This document shows, piece after piece, positions 25,635-37,700 of a stretch of DNA of 64,000 bases. The stretch is from the NCBI GenBank assembly GCA_038501195.1, contig JBBPUQ010000004.1, positions 1 through 64,000 of the forward strand, given 5' to 3'. The stretch comes from Nemania diffusa. Its lineage: Eukaryota > Ascomycota > Sordariomycetes > Xylariales > Xylariaceae. A program made the translations under genes and the position numbers. A model generated the notes under the pieces. That model ran no database searches. It was not told where the DNA came from and was given only the letters and a program-made list of their open reading frames with translations. Numbering within the stretch: the stretch's first letter is position 1; each line of letters begins with the position of its first letter.

Positions 25635-25944
25635 TATAATAAATATAATACTAGCAATAAGTTCAAAAACTAAATAATACTATATATTTTAAAAAAAAAA
25701 CTAAAGTTAAAAAAACTAAAAAACAAATCTAATCTTTTTAGTTAAATTAATACACTTATATAAGTGTTTTTTTATTTACTACTTTTATTTTTTTATATTT
25801 ATTATTTTATTTAATTTTTAATAGATCTATTATTTTAAACAAACAATAGGATTTATTTAGCTACTTTAGCTACTTATTAGCTATACTGTATATATTAACT
25901 ACTTTTGGGATTTATTTGTTTAAATACAAGTGTAATTTGTAATA
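25635..25944 (-). repeat. 3' LTR of the gypsy element
   Basis: It aligns end to end with 32,461-32,770. It is the more mutated LTR: CG, CC and GG of the other LTR are mostly TA, TT and AA here. A few sites show the reverse, for example GGGATT near 25,906, where the other LTR has AGGATT. Each LTR therefore collected its own mutations. Confidence 0.93.
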
Positions 25945-25955
25945 ACTCCCTTTGT
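25945..25955 (-). other. Polypurine tract
   Basis: The plus strand reads ACTCCCTTTGT right next to the LTR, that is ACAAAGGGAGT on the minus strand directly before the 3' LTR. This is where the plus-strand primer of an LTR retrotransposon is expected. It confirms the minus orientation. Confidence 0.8.
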
Positions 25956-27059
25956 ACAAAAAAAGCTCGACTTGAGTTTTTGCTGCAGCAAACACTCAAA
26001 CTGCAAATTTTTTATAAATTAATACTTTTAAGCAGTAAAAAAATACTTTTAATATATACAATTAGTTTATATATAAAAGCTTTTAATTTTTACTACTTTT
26101 TTATTATATTAACAGTTAATTCAATAAAATTATTGTTTTTTATATAACATTATATATATACTTATAAACTTTTTTACTTTTTATATATACGATATTTTTT
26201 TTTTGCATTAACTTTGTTATTGTTAAAATGTTTTTTTGTAAACGTTTTTTTTTGCGCTGCTTTTTTTTACTCTAGTAATTTTATTAGAAAACTTTTTATA
26301 TTAAAGTTTTAATTATAAAATTTCTATATATATATTAAAAAGTTCTTTAAAATATTTATTAAATATTACTAGTTATTATGATTTTATTTTTTTTAAGCTA
26401 CTTTATAATAAAACTTGTTCGATTTAATATATAATAACAAAACTTTTTCGACTTTTTATTTTTTTTTATTACGTTTAAAGTTTACAACTTTTTTTTTTAA
26501 ACGTTTAAAATTTTGTTTTAAAAGTAGGTTTTTTAAATATTTACATAATTGATTTATATAAAACTATCAAGATTTTCTTTAAAAATTTAATAAATAAAGT
26601 TTAAAAGTATTTTTACTGTTATTGTTAATAATTTTATAATATGTTTTTGTTATTAAATAGTTTAGCTTATTGCTAAGCTAGTTAGTTTGTTTTTTTTTTT
26701 TTTATAAAATATATACTCGACTTTTTACTAAAAAGTCCAAGTTTTATTAATACTTGTTAATTTAATTGATTATTTTTTATTAAGCTTAAAATATTTGCTG
26801 TTTTATTATTGCTATATATTTATATACTTTAGTTATAAAATTTTATGTTTTTTTACAATTTAGCTTTTTTTTTACTAGTTTAGACACTAATTTTTTTGTT
26901 CTAGCTTTTTAATTAAACGTTATTTTTATAGCTCAACTAATTAATATTTTATATAAAAATAAGCTTTTTAATAATTTATGCAGCAAAAATGCTTATATTG
27001 TATTTAATGCTAGCAATACTTTAAACTAATTTTTTTAGAAATAGTTAACAAAAAGCTAT

Positions 27060-27420
27060 AACTTTTGGTTTATTTATTAATGTATAATTTTTACTTATCC
27101 GACAGTTTATTTGTAGCTAATAGAAAAAAAATTCAGCTTTATTTTATAGATTCGAAACAGCTTATTTGTAAATTTAGCTATAAACTAGAAACTGCAATCG
27201 CTAATAAAGCTTTTTGGCTAACCGTACACTTTGTACAGCTTATTATAGTATATTTCTGCAGCTTATTTCGCAGTTACTGTGTTTTTACAAGCTATAGTTT
27301 ATATAAATTTAAACAGTTTATTAATTATATAAAAAGTTATATTGTTTCTATTGTTATTAAAAAAAAAGTACTTAAAGTTTATTACTACATATTGTTATAT
27401 ATAGTTTAATATATTTAAAA
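27060..27420 (-). pseudogene. Integrase catalytic core fossil
   Basis: Read on the minus strand with stops ignored, the frame gives NNITFYIINKLF (first catalytic aspartate changed), then KLYKVYG*PKSFISDCSF near 27,175-27,235 and SYK*TVG*V near 27,090-27,115. These match the retroviral-type integrase core of Ty3/gypsy elements, around the second D (SDRG-type motif) and the YHPQTDGQ-type motif before E. Tryptophan and glutamine codons have become TAG or TAA, the RIP signature. The integrase would insert the cDNA into the chromosome. It lies downstream of RNase H, as expected for gypsy. A plus-strand open frame across the same bases is a shadow. I could not find a clear chromodomain between it and the 3' LTR. 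Confidence 0.88.
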
Positions 27421-27899
27421 GCTTTAATTTCTCTAATATTTTATTTCTTAGGACTTTAGCTACTTTATATAAACAATTTGCTATATATTAATTTATTTTT
27501 TTATAAACTTTGAACTACTAGTACTTTTAAGTTACTAAAGCTTTTATTTTACTTTTTTTTAAATATATTATAATTAACTAAATATATACTTCTTTAATTA
27601 ACTTAATATATAAATAATTAGTATTTAATATTATTAAACGCTTTTTATATAGTATTAAATTATTTAATATTATTTAATTTAAATTTTAATTAATACAAGC
27701 TTTTTTTTTATATTCGATTAAGCTTTTATTAATTTTGTTAACTTTTAAAACTAGATCAATTAACAATATTTTAAAAATTAATAAAAATACAATATTATTT
27801 TTTAGCGTATATATTATTATAAACTTTTGTAGAATTTTATTAGAAGAAATTATTAGTTTAAATAGAACTATTGTTTTTTGCTCGTCTTTTTTTTTTTTT

Positions 27900-28345
27900 T
27901 GTATTTTTATACTTTTTAAAAGTTTTAAAAAAATATTAGCAATAATGTTTTTTAAACTCAGACAATATATAATTATAAAGTAGTAGTAGCTTATAAGTTC
28001 TGCTTATTCTACTTACTAAAAGTTTAGTACTTTTTTTATACTGAAATATTTTAAAGCTATATAATTTATTAAAACTATAAAAAAACGCTATATATTTGTA
28101 AATTCTGCTTTTTAATATAAAAGCTTTTTTATAATTGCTAGTATTTTTTTATTATATATTTTGTAGTTGAGTTTTATACTATAAAGTATTTCTAAAAAAA
28201 AAGCTACTAGCTTTTATAGATTTTCTAAGCTATTTTTTTGAAATAGCACGCCCGACGTTACACTGTCAAAAAAGTCAATTTTTATTATAATTTCAGCGTT
28301 ATAAAAAAAGTAGCACAAAACAAGCACGCTTGTTAAAACTGTTTA
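27900..28345 (-). pseudogene. RNase H domain fossil
   Basis: On the minus strand the frame starts with TSVLVLCYFFYNAEIIIKID (about 28,285-28,345), which corresponds to the family's TSAPVLxxFDP and ETDASD parts. It continues with SVTSGVLFQKNS, VAFFLEILYSIKLNYKIYNK (about 28,140-28,200; family pattern PVAFxSxxLxxAExNYEIYDKE) and KKVLNF**VE*AELISYY (about 27,990-28,040). It ends with an ENVIADxLSR-like segment near 27,925-27,965. Stops fall where R, Q and W codons are expected. The enzyme would remove RNA from the RNA:DNA hybrid during reverse transcription. It adjoins the reverse transcriptase without a break. Confidence 0.9.
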
Positions 28346-28459
28346 TAAAGCTTTAAATACTTTTTAATACTTTAAAATTTACTGAAACATTATATTAGCA
28401 TATATAAAATTAATAAATAGTTTTATAATTTATTTATACTTTTTTATGAATTTTTTATA

Positions 28460-29200
28460 AAAGTTACAAAAGCTTAAAAATAACTGTACTTTTTTAAAAT
28501 ATACTTTTTTTTTCTTGTTATAAAGTAGATTTTAATAATATACGATTTTTATTTTATTAAAATTAACTTTTATTTTATATATTTTTACAATAAACTTTAA
28601 AAACTTAGTTTTTATTATATAAAATTTGCACTTTTTAAAGTTAGCTTATAACTTAATTTCTTTTAAACAAATTAATACTTTATTAATATAGTATTTATAT
28701 TTTAGTTTATTGTTAAAATAAATCAATATATTATTAATATATACTATATAAAAAATATTTAAATAGTTTTTTAATATATTATTTATATAGCATTAAAACA
28801 TTGTAAATTTATTCGTTAATTCAAATAAAAGTACTTTAAACTAGTAAGTTTTATATTTTATTTAAAAAACTATTAATAATTTATTTTTTTCAAATATTCG
28901 AATATAGTAAAAAACTTACTAAATGTTTATTTTTATATAAATTTTAACTTGAAATATTTTAACTAAAGTTTTATTAATTAAAAGTAAAAAATATTTATTT
29001 TTTTAAATAATCGAATTTAGTTTTTTATAGTTTATATACAGTTGTAAAAAACCGTTTTTTTTTTTTGTAAATAAAACTAGTGCTACTTATAGCGCTATTA
29101 TTAGTTCAATAAAGTTTTTTGCTAAGTTATTACTGATATACTTTCGATATATTTCCGCTTTTTTTAATAACATTTTATATAGCGCACTATATTTTAAAAA
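28460..29200 (-). pseudogene. Reverse transcriptase fossil
   Basis: The minus-strand frame begins with KKAEIYRKYISNNLAKNFIE (about 29,110-29,170), followed by VLFTKKKNGFLQLYINYKKL, which matches the FVKKKDGSLRxCxDYRxLN block of gypsy polymerases. KVLLFELTNKFTMF*CYIN (about 28,775-28,840) matches PFGLTNAPATFQ. The catalytic YxDD box appears as YINNILIYFN near 28,712-28,741, with both aspartates turned to asparagine by G-to-A change. ANFKKCKFYIIKTKFLKFIV (about 28,590-28,650) matches the KKCxFxxxKxxFLGxxV block. The domain made cDNA from the element's RNA. Aspartate loss plus many stops make it certainly dead. Confidence 0.93.
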
Positions 29201-30189
29201 AGCTTTAAAAAGTTTATTAACAATAATTCAGTAGTTAATATTTAAACAATATAAAAAAAAATCGTTTAAAGCTACTTTATTAAATATATCGAAATATTTA
29301 TAATATTTTTTTAGTACTAAATATAATACTGCTTTTATTAATTCTTTTTCGTTTTTTATTAATTTTTTATACTTTTTTTAAAAAATTACCTAATTTAATT
29401 TATATAGTAAAGTTATACTATATAAAACAGTATTTTTTTGTTTTATTGTTATATCGAATTTAATTGTATTAATAGTATTAATTTAAACTAATTAATATTT
29501 GTACTATTTAATTGCGTTTTTTTGTAACTAGTACAAGCTATACTAGTTGTGTTTTATTTTCGGCTTATAGTTTTTATGCTTTTTTTTTACAGAAATATAT
29601 AAGTTTAAGTCGTTTTTATAAGTTTCTTTTTGTAATATACGCTTTATATGTTATACTTTTTGTTATAAATAGTTTTTGCTTATATTAAAACTAGCTTGTA
29701 AAAAACGCAAAATTGAAATAAGCGATCAAAAAGTAACTAAAAGTTCTTTTTTTTATATAATTTCCGTTTGTTTTTTTTAATATTTAAATTTATTAATATA
29801 AAAGCAAACTTTTTTAAGTTTAATTTCTATATCTTTTTTGTTTTACTTTTTTTTTTAACATATTTAGTTTATTTACTCGTTTTTTTTTTTTTTGTTTTTT
29901 ATATTTATTAATTTCTGTTAATAATTTATATTTCGTTAATAATCAAAGTTAACAATTAAATCTTCTATATTATTTATTGAAATTTTAAAAACTTAATATT
30001 CTAGTTTTCAATTATTAAAAAACAATAGTTTTTTTTTTTTACTATTTATTAAAATGTTATAGTAATTTAAGTACTTCTTTTTTATAATAATATTATGTTT
30101 TATATTTATTATTAATAAAAATATATTCAAAATTATTCTGCTTTATATATAAAAGTATACTTTTAAAACAATATTAATAGTTTATATAG

Positions 30190-30420
30190 CTTTTCTGTTA
30201 TAATTCGCTATTTAAAATAGTACAAATTTTGTAATTGTTTTAAGTTTTAAATATTTTAGAATTTTTATAGCAAAGTTTAATTTAATTAATAAATATATAT
30301 TTGTTTTTATATTAGCTAATACTTTTGTTAATAAAATAAATTTATTATTTACTATTATATAATTTATAAAAAAAGAGTTTTTTTTTAATAGCTTTTATAA
30401 AAAATCAAATAATATTTTTT
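30190..30420 (-). pseudogene. Aspartic protease fossil
   Basis: On the minus strand NNKFILLTKVLANIKTNIYL (about 30,295-30,355) matches a retropepsin-type active site, where ALADTGAN-like has become VLANIKTN by G-to-A and C-to-T change. IKLNFAIKILKYLKLKTI follows. The protease would cleave the polyprotein. Its place between the gag region and reverse transcriptase is right for Ty3/gypsy. This is the shortest domain and the least certain of the four. Confidence 0.7.
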
Positions 30421-30599
30421 TATATTTATTTATATTTAATGCTAATATATAAGTTTGCTTAAAATAAAAGTTTAGTTATTTTAAGTAGTATTTTTTAGCT
30501 TTTTTTTTAATATAGTTTGCACTTGTTTAAACTTTATAGTTTAAGCAAAAATAATACTAATACAAGTTATATTAAGTCGCTTAAAGTTAAATTTACAAA

Positions 30600-32440
30600 A
30601 ATATTCGCTGTTTCTATATTTTTAATTATAGCATATAAAATATTATTTTTGTAAAATTAAAACTTTTGCTTAGTTAAATAAAGCTTTGACATAAATGTAA
30701 TAACTATTTAAAGCTGTACTTAAAATCGGAATATTTAAGTGTTTTATGCTACTACTTTAGTATAAATTTGATCTTGCAGGTTTTTTTCTTTTTTTAAGTT
30801 TTAGGTTTTTTTTTTGTTCGGTTGTTTTTAGAAAGTCCTTTTCTTATTGTGCTTTTTAAGCAATAAAGTTTTTATACTATTAGTAATTGTATATTTAAAC
30901 ATAATTACAAAAGTTAGCAAATATTACTTGTTTATTATATAGTTTTTTAATATATAGCTTATTAATTTACTTTAGTAGCTTGTTATATAAATTTTTTTTA
31001 AAGTTTATAGAGTTAATTCGAGCTGCTTTAGTTTATTTAACAAACTTTATATTAAATTGTATAAACTTATTAAAGTTTTATATTTTGAAGTTTTAATATT
31101 TGATCTATATTTTTTTATATTTATTGAAGTTATAATAATAAACAAACAAATAATTCAAAACTTTAGCATTAATTTTTAAAATAAATTCTTTTTTATAGTT
31201 GTTTATAATAAACGCTATAATATTTTTAAAAATAAAACTTTCTATTCAATTAGCAATATAGTTAATTTTTTCCAAGTTTTAATTATAATAATTAATATTT
31301 TTAGTTAGCTTGTTTTTTAGCAGTATAAACTAATATTTAAACCGAATTTTAGTTTTGTTTTTTACTAGCTTATTATTAGTAAATATAAATAAGTTAGCTA
31401 TTTTTGTTAAAAGTTTAGTTTTTTTTTTTGTAACTATAAAAGCTTTGTTAATAGTTTTAAAACTAGAAGTATTTTTGCGTTCTTGTTTTCGTTGCTAAGT
31501 TATATTAACAAAGACCGAGTTAGTAGCAGAAATAACTAGTACAAACTTTAAAGCTGCAGCTGCTATAATTATAATTTAGTTTTAAAAAACTTCGATTTGA
31601 CTTTTTAAATCTATAATCTTTTTTTTATAAGTGTTTGTAGTTTCGTAAAATATAACATTTTTAAAATCAGCTTTTTAATAAATTATGTTTGCTTTTTACT
31701 ATTTAGTTTTTTTTTTTAGTTTAACTACTTAAGTATATAAAAAGTAAACACTTTGTTTAAAAAAATTCGTTATATTTTTAAACTTTTTTGCAGTTTTTTA
31801 AACAGCGTTTAACTACAAAGTGCAATATTTGAATTTTTAATATATTGCTTTTTTATAAATATTTATTATCGCTTAAAATTGTTCAAAAGTTATTAGCTTA
31901 TTATATTTAAGCTATGCTTTTTTTTTGTTTTTAATAAAAAGAACAAAAACTATTTAAGAAGTTTTATTTTAAGCAGCAAAATATTTAGCATTAATTATTA
32001 TTTTTTCGATTATATTGTTATATATAGTTTCGTTAATAACTATATATTATTATTACTTGTTATATTTTTCGGAGTTTTTATAAATAAACTTGAACTTTTT
32101 GTAAATATTAAAAAAAGAAAGTTTTTTATTGTTAAAAGTGTCGTAATAAAACTTATTGTTATTATTTATAATATATTCTGTAATATAAGTACGTTTTATA
32201 TAATCTTTAAACAAGCTTCAGAAGTTTTAAAATTGTTGGCACAACTTGTTTTATTTATAGTTTATTTGTATTTATAAAATAAGCTTCGCTAGTTCACTTT
32301 TAATAAACTATATTTGTTGTTTAGCTTTTTTGTAATTAGTAATAAGTGCACTATTACTAAAAGTCGGTTGTATTATTTTAGTATATCAGAATCAATCAAT
32401 TCGTTTAAAAGTTCTTAAAAATTTATTGTTTTTTTAAACA
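30600..32440 (-). pseudogene. Probable gag region
   Basis: This part follows the 5' LTR on the minus strand and keeps more C and G than the pol region. Coding-like stretches are readable, such as ADFKNVIFYETTNTYKKKII and DLKSQIEVF near 31,570-31,670, and KDFLKTTEQ near 30,790-30,840. The position says gag (the structural protein that packages element RNA), but I could not find a CCHC zinc knuckle or another diagnostic motif. No tRNA primer site is recognisable next to the LTR. Confidence 0.5.
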
Positions 32441-32460
32441 GTTAAAATAAACTTTAGTTT

Positions 32461-32770
32461 TGTAATAAGTGCAATACTAGCAATAAGTTCAAAAACCAAA
32501 TAATACTATATATTCTAAAAAGAAAACTAAAGTTAAAAAAACTAAGAAACAAACTTAACTCTTTCGGTTAGGTCGACGTACTTATATAAGTGCTTTTTTA
32601 TTTACTACTTCTACTTTTTTGTATTTACTACCCCATTTAACCTCTAGTGGGTCCATTGTTCCAAGCAAACAATAAGATCTACCTAGCTACTTTAGCTACT
32701 TACTAGCTATACTGCGTGCACTAACCACTTCTAGGATTCATTTGTTCAAATACAAGTGTAGTCCGTAACA
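32461..32770 (-). repeat. 5' LTR of the gypsy element
   Basis: Plus-strand ends are TGTAATAAGTGC and GTCCGTAACA. The part from about 32,565 to 32,770 keeps CG, CC and GG pairs (for example CGGTTAGGTCGACGTAC) and is among the least mutated DNA in the window. CTATA follows as target duplication. Confidence 0.93.
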
Positions 32771-35700
32771 CTATATATTATTTTTTAAATAACTATATTA
32801 ATTAAAAAAGCTTTTTTTTATATAAGTTTAGTTGGAATATATAGCAAAATATTAGTTATAATATTATACTATTATTATAAACTTGTTTTTAAAAGCTTTT
32901 ATAACTATTTAAAGCAATAAAATAAAATAAAATATTAACTTTTTAATTTTTAAACTTAATATATTATATAATATATATATATATAATTAAAAAATATAGT
33001 TATTAGTAATAAAAACTATATTATTTAATTTTTTTAATATTAATAAAAAATTTGCTTTAAAACTTATTAGATTTTTTTTTTATAATTATAAAACAAATAT
33101 AACAATATAGAAAAAAAGCCAAACTTTATATTATTAATATATATAAATAAAAAAGCTATAATTATTTAATATAATTTATTTATAACAAAAATTAAAATAG
33201 CAGCAAGTTATAATATATATAAATAAAACATAATAATTACAATATATTATTTAATATATATTTATTTTAATAATATATTAAGTATTTTTTTATAAATATT
33301 AAAATATTATATTTAAAAAATTTATATAATAAAAAATAATAAACAAGCTATAGCAATTTGTTATTTATTTAATTTATACAATAAATGCAATAAATAAAAT
33401 AAACAAAATAAATAAAATAAACTAAAAAAACAAAGTAAAAATATTAAATAAAATAAAAGTAATAAAATTTTAATTGTTATTTAATAAATAAAACAGCAAA
33501 AATAAAAATAAAAACAACTATATAAAGTATTAAAATAGTTTGATATTTTTTAAATTGTTATAACATTTAATACAAATATAATAATAATAAAAAAAATTTA
33601 GTAATAATAAAAAAAGCTTTTTAATAATAGAAATAATTGCACTAAAATATAAAATAACTTAAAAACTATTTTTAATTTATATAAAAAATATATTAGTTTG
33701 TTTTTTATTAAATAAAACAGCAAATTTATTTTAAAATAAATTATATTATATTTAATATAACATAATATTTAATCTATTTTTTAAAGCTATATTATATTAT
33801 ATTATAAAATATAATATAATTTTTAATATAATTATAGTATTAATAAATAGTTTTATTATTTTATAAAAAGTTTTATTTGTTAATATATAAAGTTTAATAT
33901 AATTATATAATTATATAATTAAAAAAAAAGTTAGTTATATTTAAAACTTATTTATTTTTAAAAAATAATTTAATAGTTTATTATTTTAATAGTTATAAAA
34001 TATATTATTGTTTTATTTTTTAAAACTGCAGTAATTAAATAATATTTTTTTTTTTTATAAAGTAAATTTTATATTTATATTGTTATATTTTTATATTTAT
34101 TTAACTGGTTTTTTTTTTTGTTTTTAATATATTTTGTTATAAAATAAAAAGTTAGTAAAGTTAATATTTAAATGTTTATAATATTTAAATATTTATTATA
34201 TTTTATTTTTTATTTGTTTGTTTTTTGTTAATTTTAATTAAAAATATAACATTTTTATAATTAATATTTATATATTTATAATATATAAATATTTATTATA
34301 TTTTATTTTTTATTTATTTTATTATTATTAGTTTTTTTTAAAAATAAAAACTATATATTGTTAAATTGTTATATATTTACAAATGTTTTTTTTTTATTTT
34401 TATTTTTTTTATTTTTTTTATATTTTGTTTTTTTTTTGTTAAAATGTTTATATTATTAGCAACGTTTTACTAAATATATATTTAATCGCTCGATTTAAAA
34501 AAAAATTTATTTTTAAATAAAGCTTATTAATATTTGTTTAATATTACAAACTATTTTTATATTTTATTATAGCTATTTATTTATTAATTTTAATTAAAGT
34601 TTTTATTTTTAAATATATTTATTAACAATTATATTTAAACTATATAATATTTATTTAAATTTATTTAATTATTTGTTTTTATTTATAATTTTTAACTATT
34701 TATAATTTTATTACTGTTTTATTAATTTATAAAAAAAATTATATACTATTTTTTAAATAATTATATTAATCGAAAAAACAGCTATTTATATAAATAAAAA
34801 TAAAATAAATAGCAAAAAAAAATTTATTATACTATATTATTACTATAGATTTATTTGTTATAGTTTTTATAACTATTTTAAGTTATAATATAAAATTAAA
34901 TATTAATTTTTAAATTGCTAAATTTAGCAAATTATATAATATTTATATATACTATTAAAAAATATAGTTGCTATTAATATAAATTATATTATCTAAGTTT
35001 TTTAATATTAATAAAAAATTTACTATAAATTTTATAAAATTATATTTCTGTAAATATTAAATAAAACTAACTAAATTAATAAAAAGCTAGACTTTTTTTT
35101 ACAAAAATATAAAAATAAAAAAATTATTATTATATAATATAGTTTAATAGTTAAAAAGTTTAATATAATAACAACTTATAATATGTATAAATAAAATATA
35201 ATAGTAATAATATATTATATAAAATATAATTATTTTAAAAATATATAAAATATTTTGTTATAAATATTAAAATATTATATTTAAAAGCTTAAAAATGCAA
35301 ACAATAGTAAATAAACAATAATATTTCATTGTAAAAAGTATTTAAGTAATAAATGTAATAAATATAGCAAAAACTATATAAACAAAAAAATTTAAATTGT
35401 TTTATAATAAATTAAACAGTAAAAATAACAATAAAAACAACTATATAAAAAATTAAATTAATTTAATATTATTTAAGTTGTTATAATAATTAATATAAAC
35501 TTAGTAATAATAAAAAAAGCTTTTTAATAGCAAAAATTGTTTATATTTTAAAAAAAAAAACATAAAAGTTTATTTTAATTTATATTTAAATTAATTTAGT
35601 TTTAGTTTTATTAAATAAAAAAATAAGCTTAATTTAAAAAAAATAACATTATATTTATTATAACATAATATTTAATTTATTTTTTAAAATTATATTATAT

Positions 35701-37700
35701 TATATTATATAATATAATATAACTTTTAATATAGTTATATAGTTATAAAATAATTTATTTTATTTTTATAAGTTTTAATATAGTTTTATAATTATAAAGT
35801 TATAAAATAAATTGTTTATATATAAAGCTTATTAATTTTTAAAATATAATTAATACTTTTATTATTATTATTATAATATATACTTTTTTTAATTTTTTAA
35901 AGTTTTAATAGCTAGCTATTAGTTTGTTTTTTTTTGTAGTATAAGCTTCGCTTTTATATTGTTATAGTTTTATATTTATATAGCTGTTTTATTTTTTTTT
36001 CTTTTTTAATAGCTTATATTAAATTAAAATGTTTGCTTTAGTTAATATTTATATATTTGTTATATTTAGTTATTATTTATGTTTTATTTTCTATTTGTTT
36101 TTTATTAAGTTTTATTTAAAAACAAAATTTTAATAAATCGATTGATTTTTTTTTATAAAATCTGCTTTTTTTATTCTTTTTACAACTTTTTTTTTTTAAA
36201 ATTAACAGATTTTAACTAAATAAGTTTTTAATTTTTATATTTAAAAAAGTTTTTATTTTTAAATAACTTTTATTAATACTTATTTAATAATTATTATTAA
36301 TTTATATATATAATTATAACTATTTGCTGCTTTTTAAATTTTTGTTTTTAAAAAACAAATAAGTTTTAAATTTTTAAATTTAAAAAAATTTTTATTTTTA
36401 AACAATTTTTATTAATACTTATTTAGCAATTACTATTAATTTATATTTATATTTATAACTATTTGTTACTTTTTATATTTTTTTTTTTAAAAAGCGAGTG
36501 TTAAAAATTACAAATTAACTAAATAATATTAGCTTTTATGTATATTGAAATATTCGATTTTTTTGTTTTTTTTTAAAAATTTTTAAATTGCAGAATTTTT
36601 CTATTATTTTACTACACTATAAAAAAAAACTACATATTATAATTGCAATAATTTCATTAATTTAAAAACTTATTTTTTATATAAATTTAATTGGAATATT
36701 TACTACAGTATAAGTAGTTTTATAATATTACTAATATAGATTTATTTATATAAATTTTTATAATTATTTGTTAAAAAATAATATAAATAATTAATTTTTG
36801 ATTTTATAAATTATTTAACCTATATAATATTATAACTATATTTAAAAAATATAAATTATAATATTATATAAACTAGTTTTTTTTTGCTTTTTCTTTTTAA
36901 AAAAGTTATATTAATAAATTAAATAATAAATAGCTTTACTATTTAATTTATATATTTTAAATTTTAAATTATTTCTAAATAATTAATATTAAAAATTACT
37001 AGATTATTTTTTTTATAAATCTATTTAAAAAATATTTAAATATTATAAATATATAATTTTTTATTAACAAAATATAAAAAAAAAACATTAATAATTCTAT
37101 AATATAATATAAAAATAAAAAAATTTATTTAAAGTAATAAGTTTAATATTATAAATAATAACAAAATTATAACAATATATTATATAATATATTATTTCTT
37201 TTGTTTTATATTTAGCACTTTAATTTAAACAATAAACTATTATTTTATTAAGTTTTAAAATATTAATAATAATTAATAAATATTATTAATTTGTTTTTAT
37301 TTTATTTAAGTTAATATAATAGTTAAAAGTACTAATATAATTAAAAATAAAAAAGTTTAATTTATATTTTTATAAATAATAAAATAACAAAAATAAAAAC
37401 TAAAATAATTTAATGTTATAATTTTAATATAATAATACAATATTTTTTAATAGCAAAAGTTATTATAACAAAAAAGCTTAAATATAACAATTTATTTAAA
37501 TAGTTTAATTTATATATAAATTTAATTAGTTTAACTTTTATTAAATAAAATAGTATAAGTATTAAATTTAATTAAATTAATATTATATTTATTATAATAA
37601 CTACTTTAATATTTTATTAAAAAGTATATTATTTTATATTAAATAATATAATATAACTTTTAAAATAATTATATAATTAAAAAATAAATTCGATATATTT
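32771..37700. repeat. 1.9 kb tandem family, rest of unit 1 and units 2-3
   Basis: Anchors recur at about 1.9 kb: ATTTAATATAACATAATATTTAAT-like sequence near 33,760, 35,660 and 37,590, and the retrotransposon target site at 32,771, 34,740 and 36,620. The A-rich TTTAGTTGGAATAT near 32,828 matches TTTAATTGGAATAT near 36,687. A short region with TTTATTTTTTATTTGTTTG occurs twice in a row (34,170-34,240 and 34,255-34,330). No open gene is seen. Units differ mainly by transitions. Confidence 0.75.

Larger units (their letters stand above)
25635..32770 (-). mobile_element. Ty3/gypsy LTR retrotransposon, complete but RIP-inactivated
   Basis: A 7.1 kb element with two LTRs of 310 bp in direct orientation, a 5 bp target duplication (CTATA at 25,630-25,634 and 32,771-32,775) and a 6.5 kb interior. 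It lies on the minus strand, so the 5' LTR is at 32,461-32,770. In this orientation the LTR starts TGTTACGGAC and ends TTATTACA. Protease, reverse transcriptase, RNase H and integrase can be read in that order, which is the Ty3/gypsy order and excludes Ty1/copia. In-frame stops and G-to-A or C-to-T changes run throughout, so no protein can be made. Removing the element and one CTATA gives a sequence matching the uninterrupted site near 34,727-34,755. Confidence 0.95.

Noticed and set aside
25905..26147. Open frame of 80 codons, plus strand
   Set aside because: It starts inside the LTR and runs antisense to the 3' end of the gypsy element. Its composition is that of AT-rich DNA, so it is a shadow.
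26160..26560. Chromodomain at the end of the gypsy integrase
   Set aside because: Coding-like minus-strand text exists here, but I could not match the aromatic cage or the WEP-type motif, so no domain is claimed.
27065..27409. Open frame of 114 codons, plus strand
   Set aside because: It is exactly antisense to the integrase core fossil, which explains its relatively varied composition. No independent support.
27735..27983. Open frame of 82 codons, plus strand
   Set aside because: Antisense to the region between RNase H and integrase; shadow frame.
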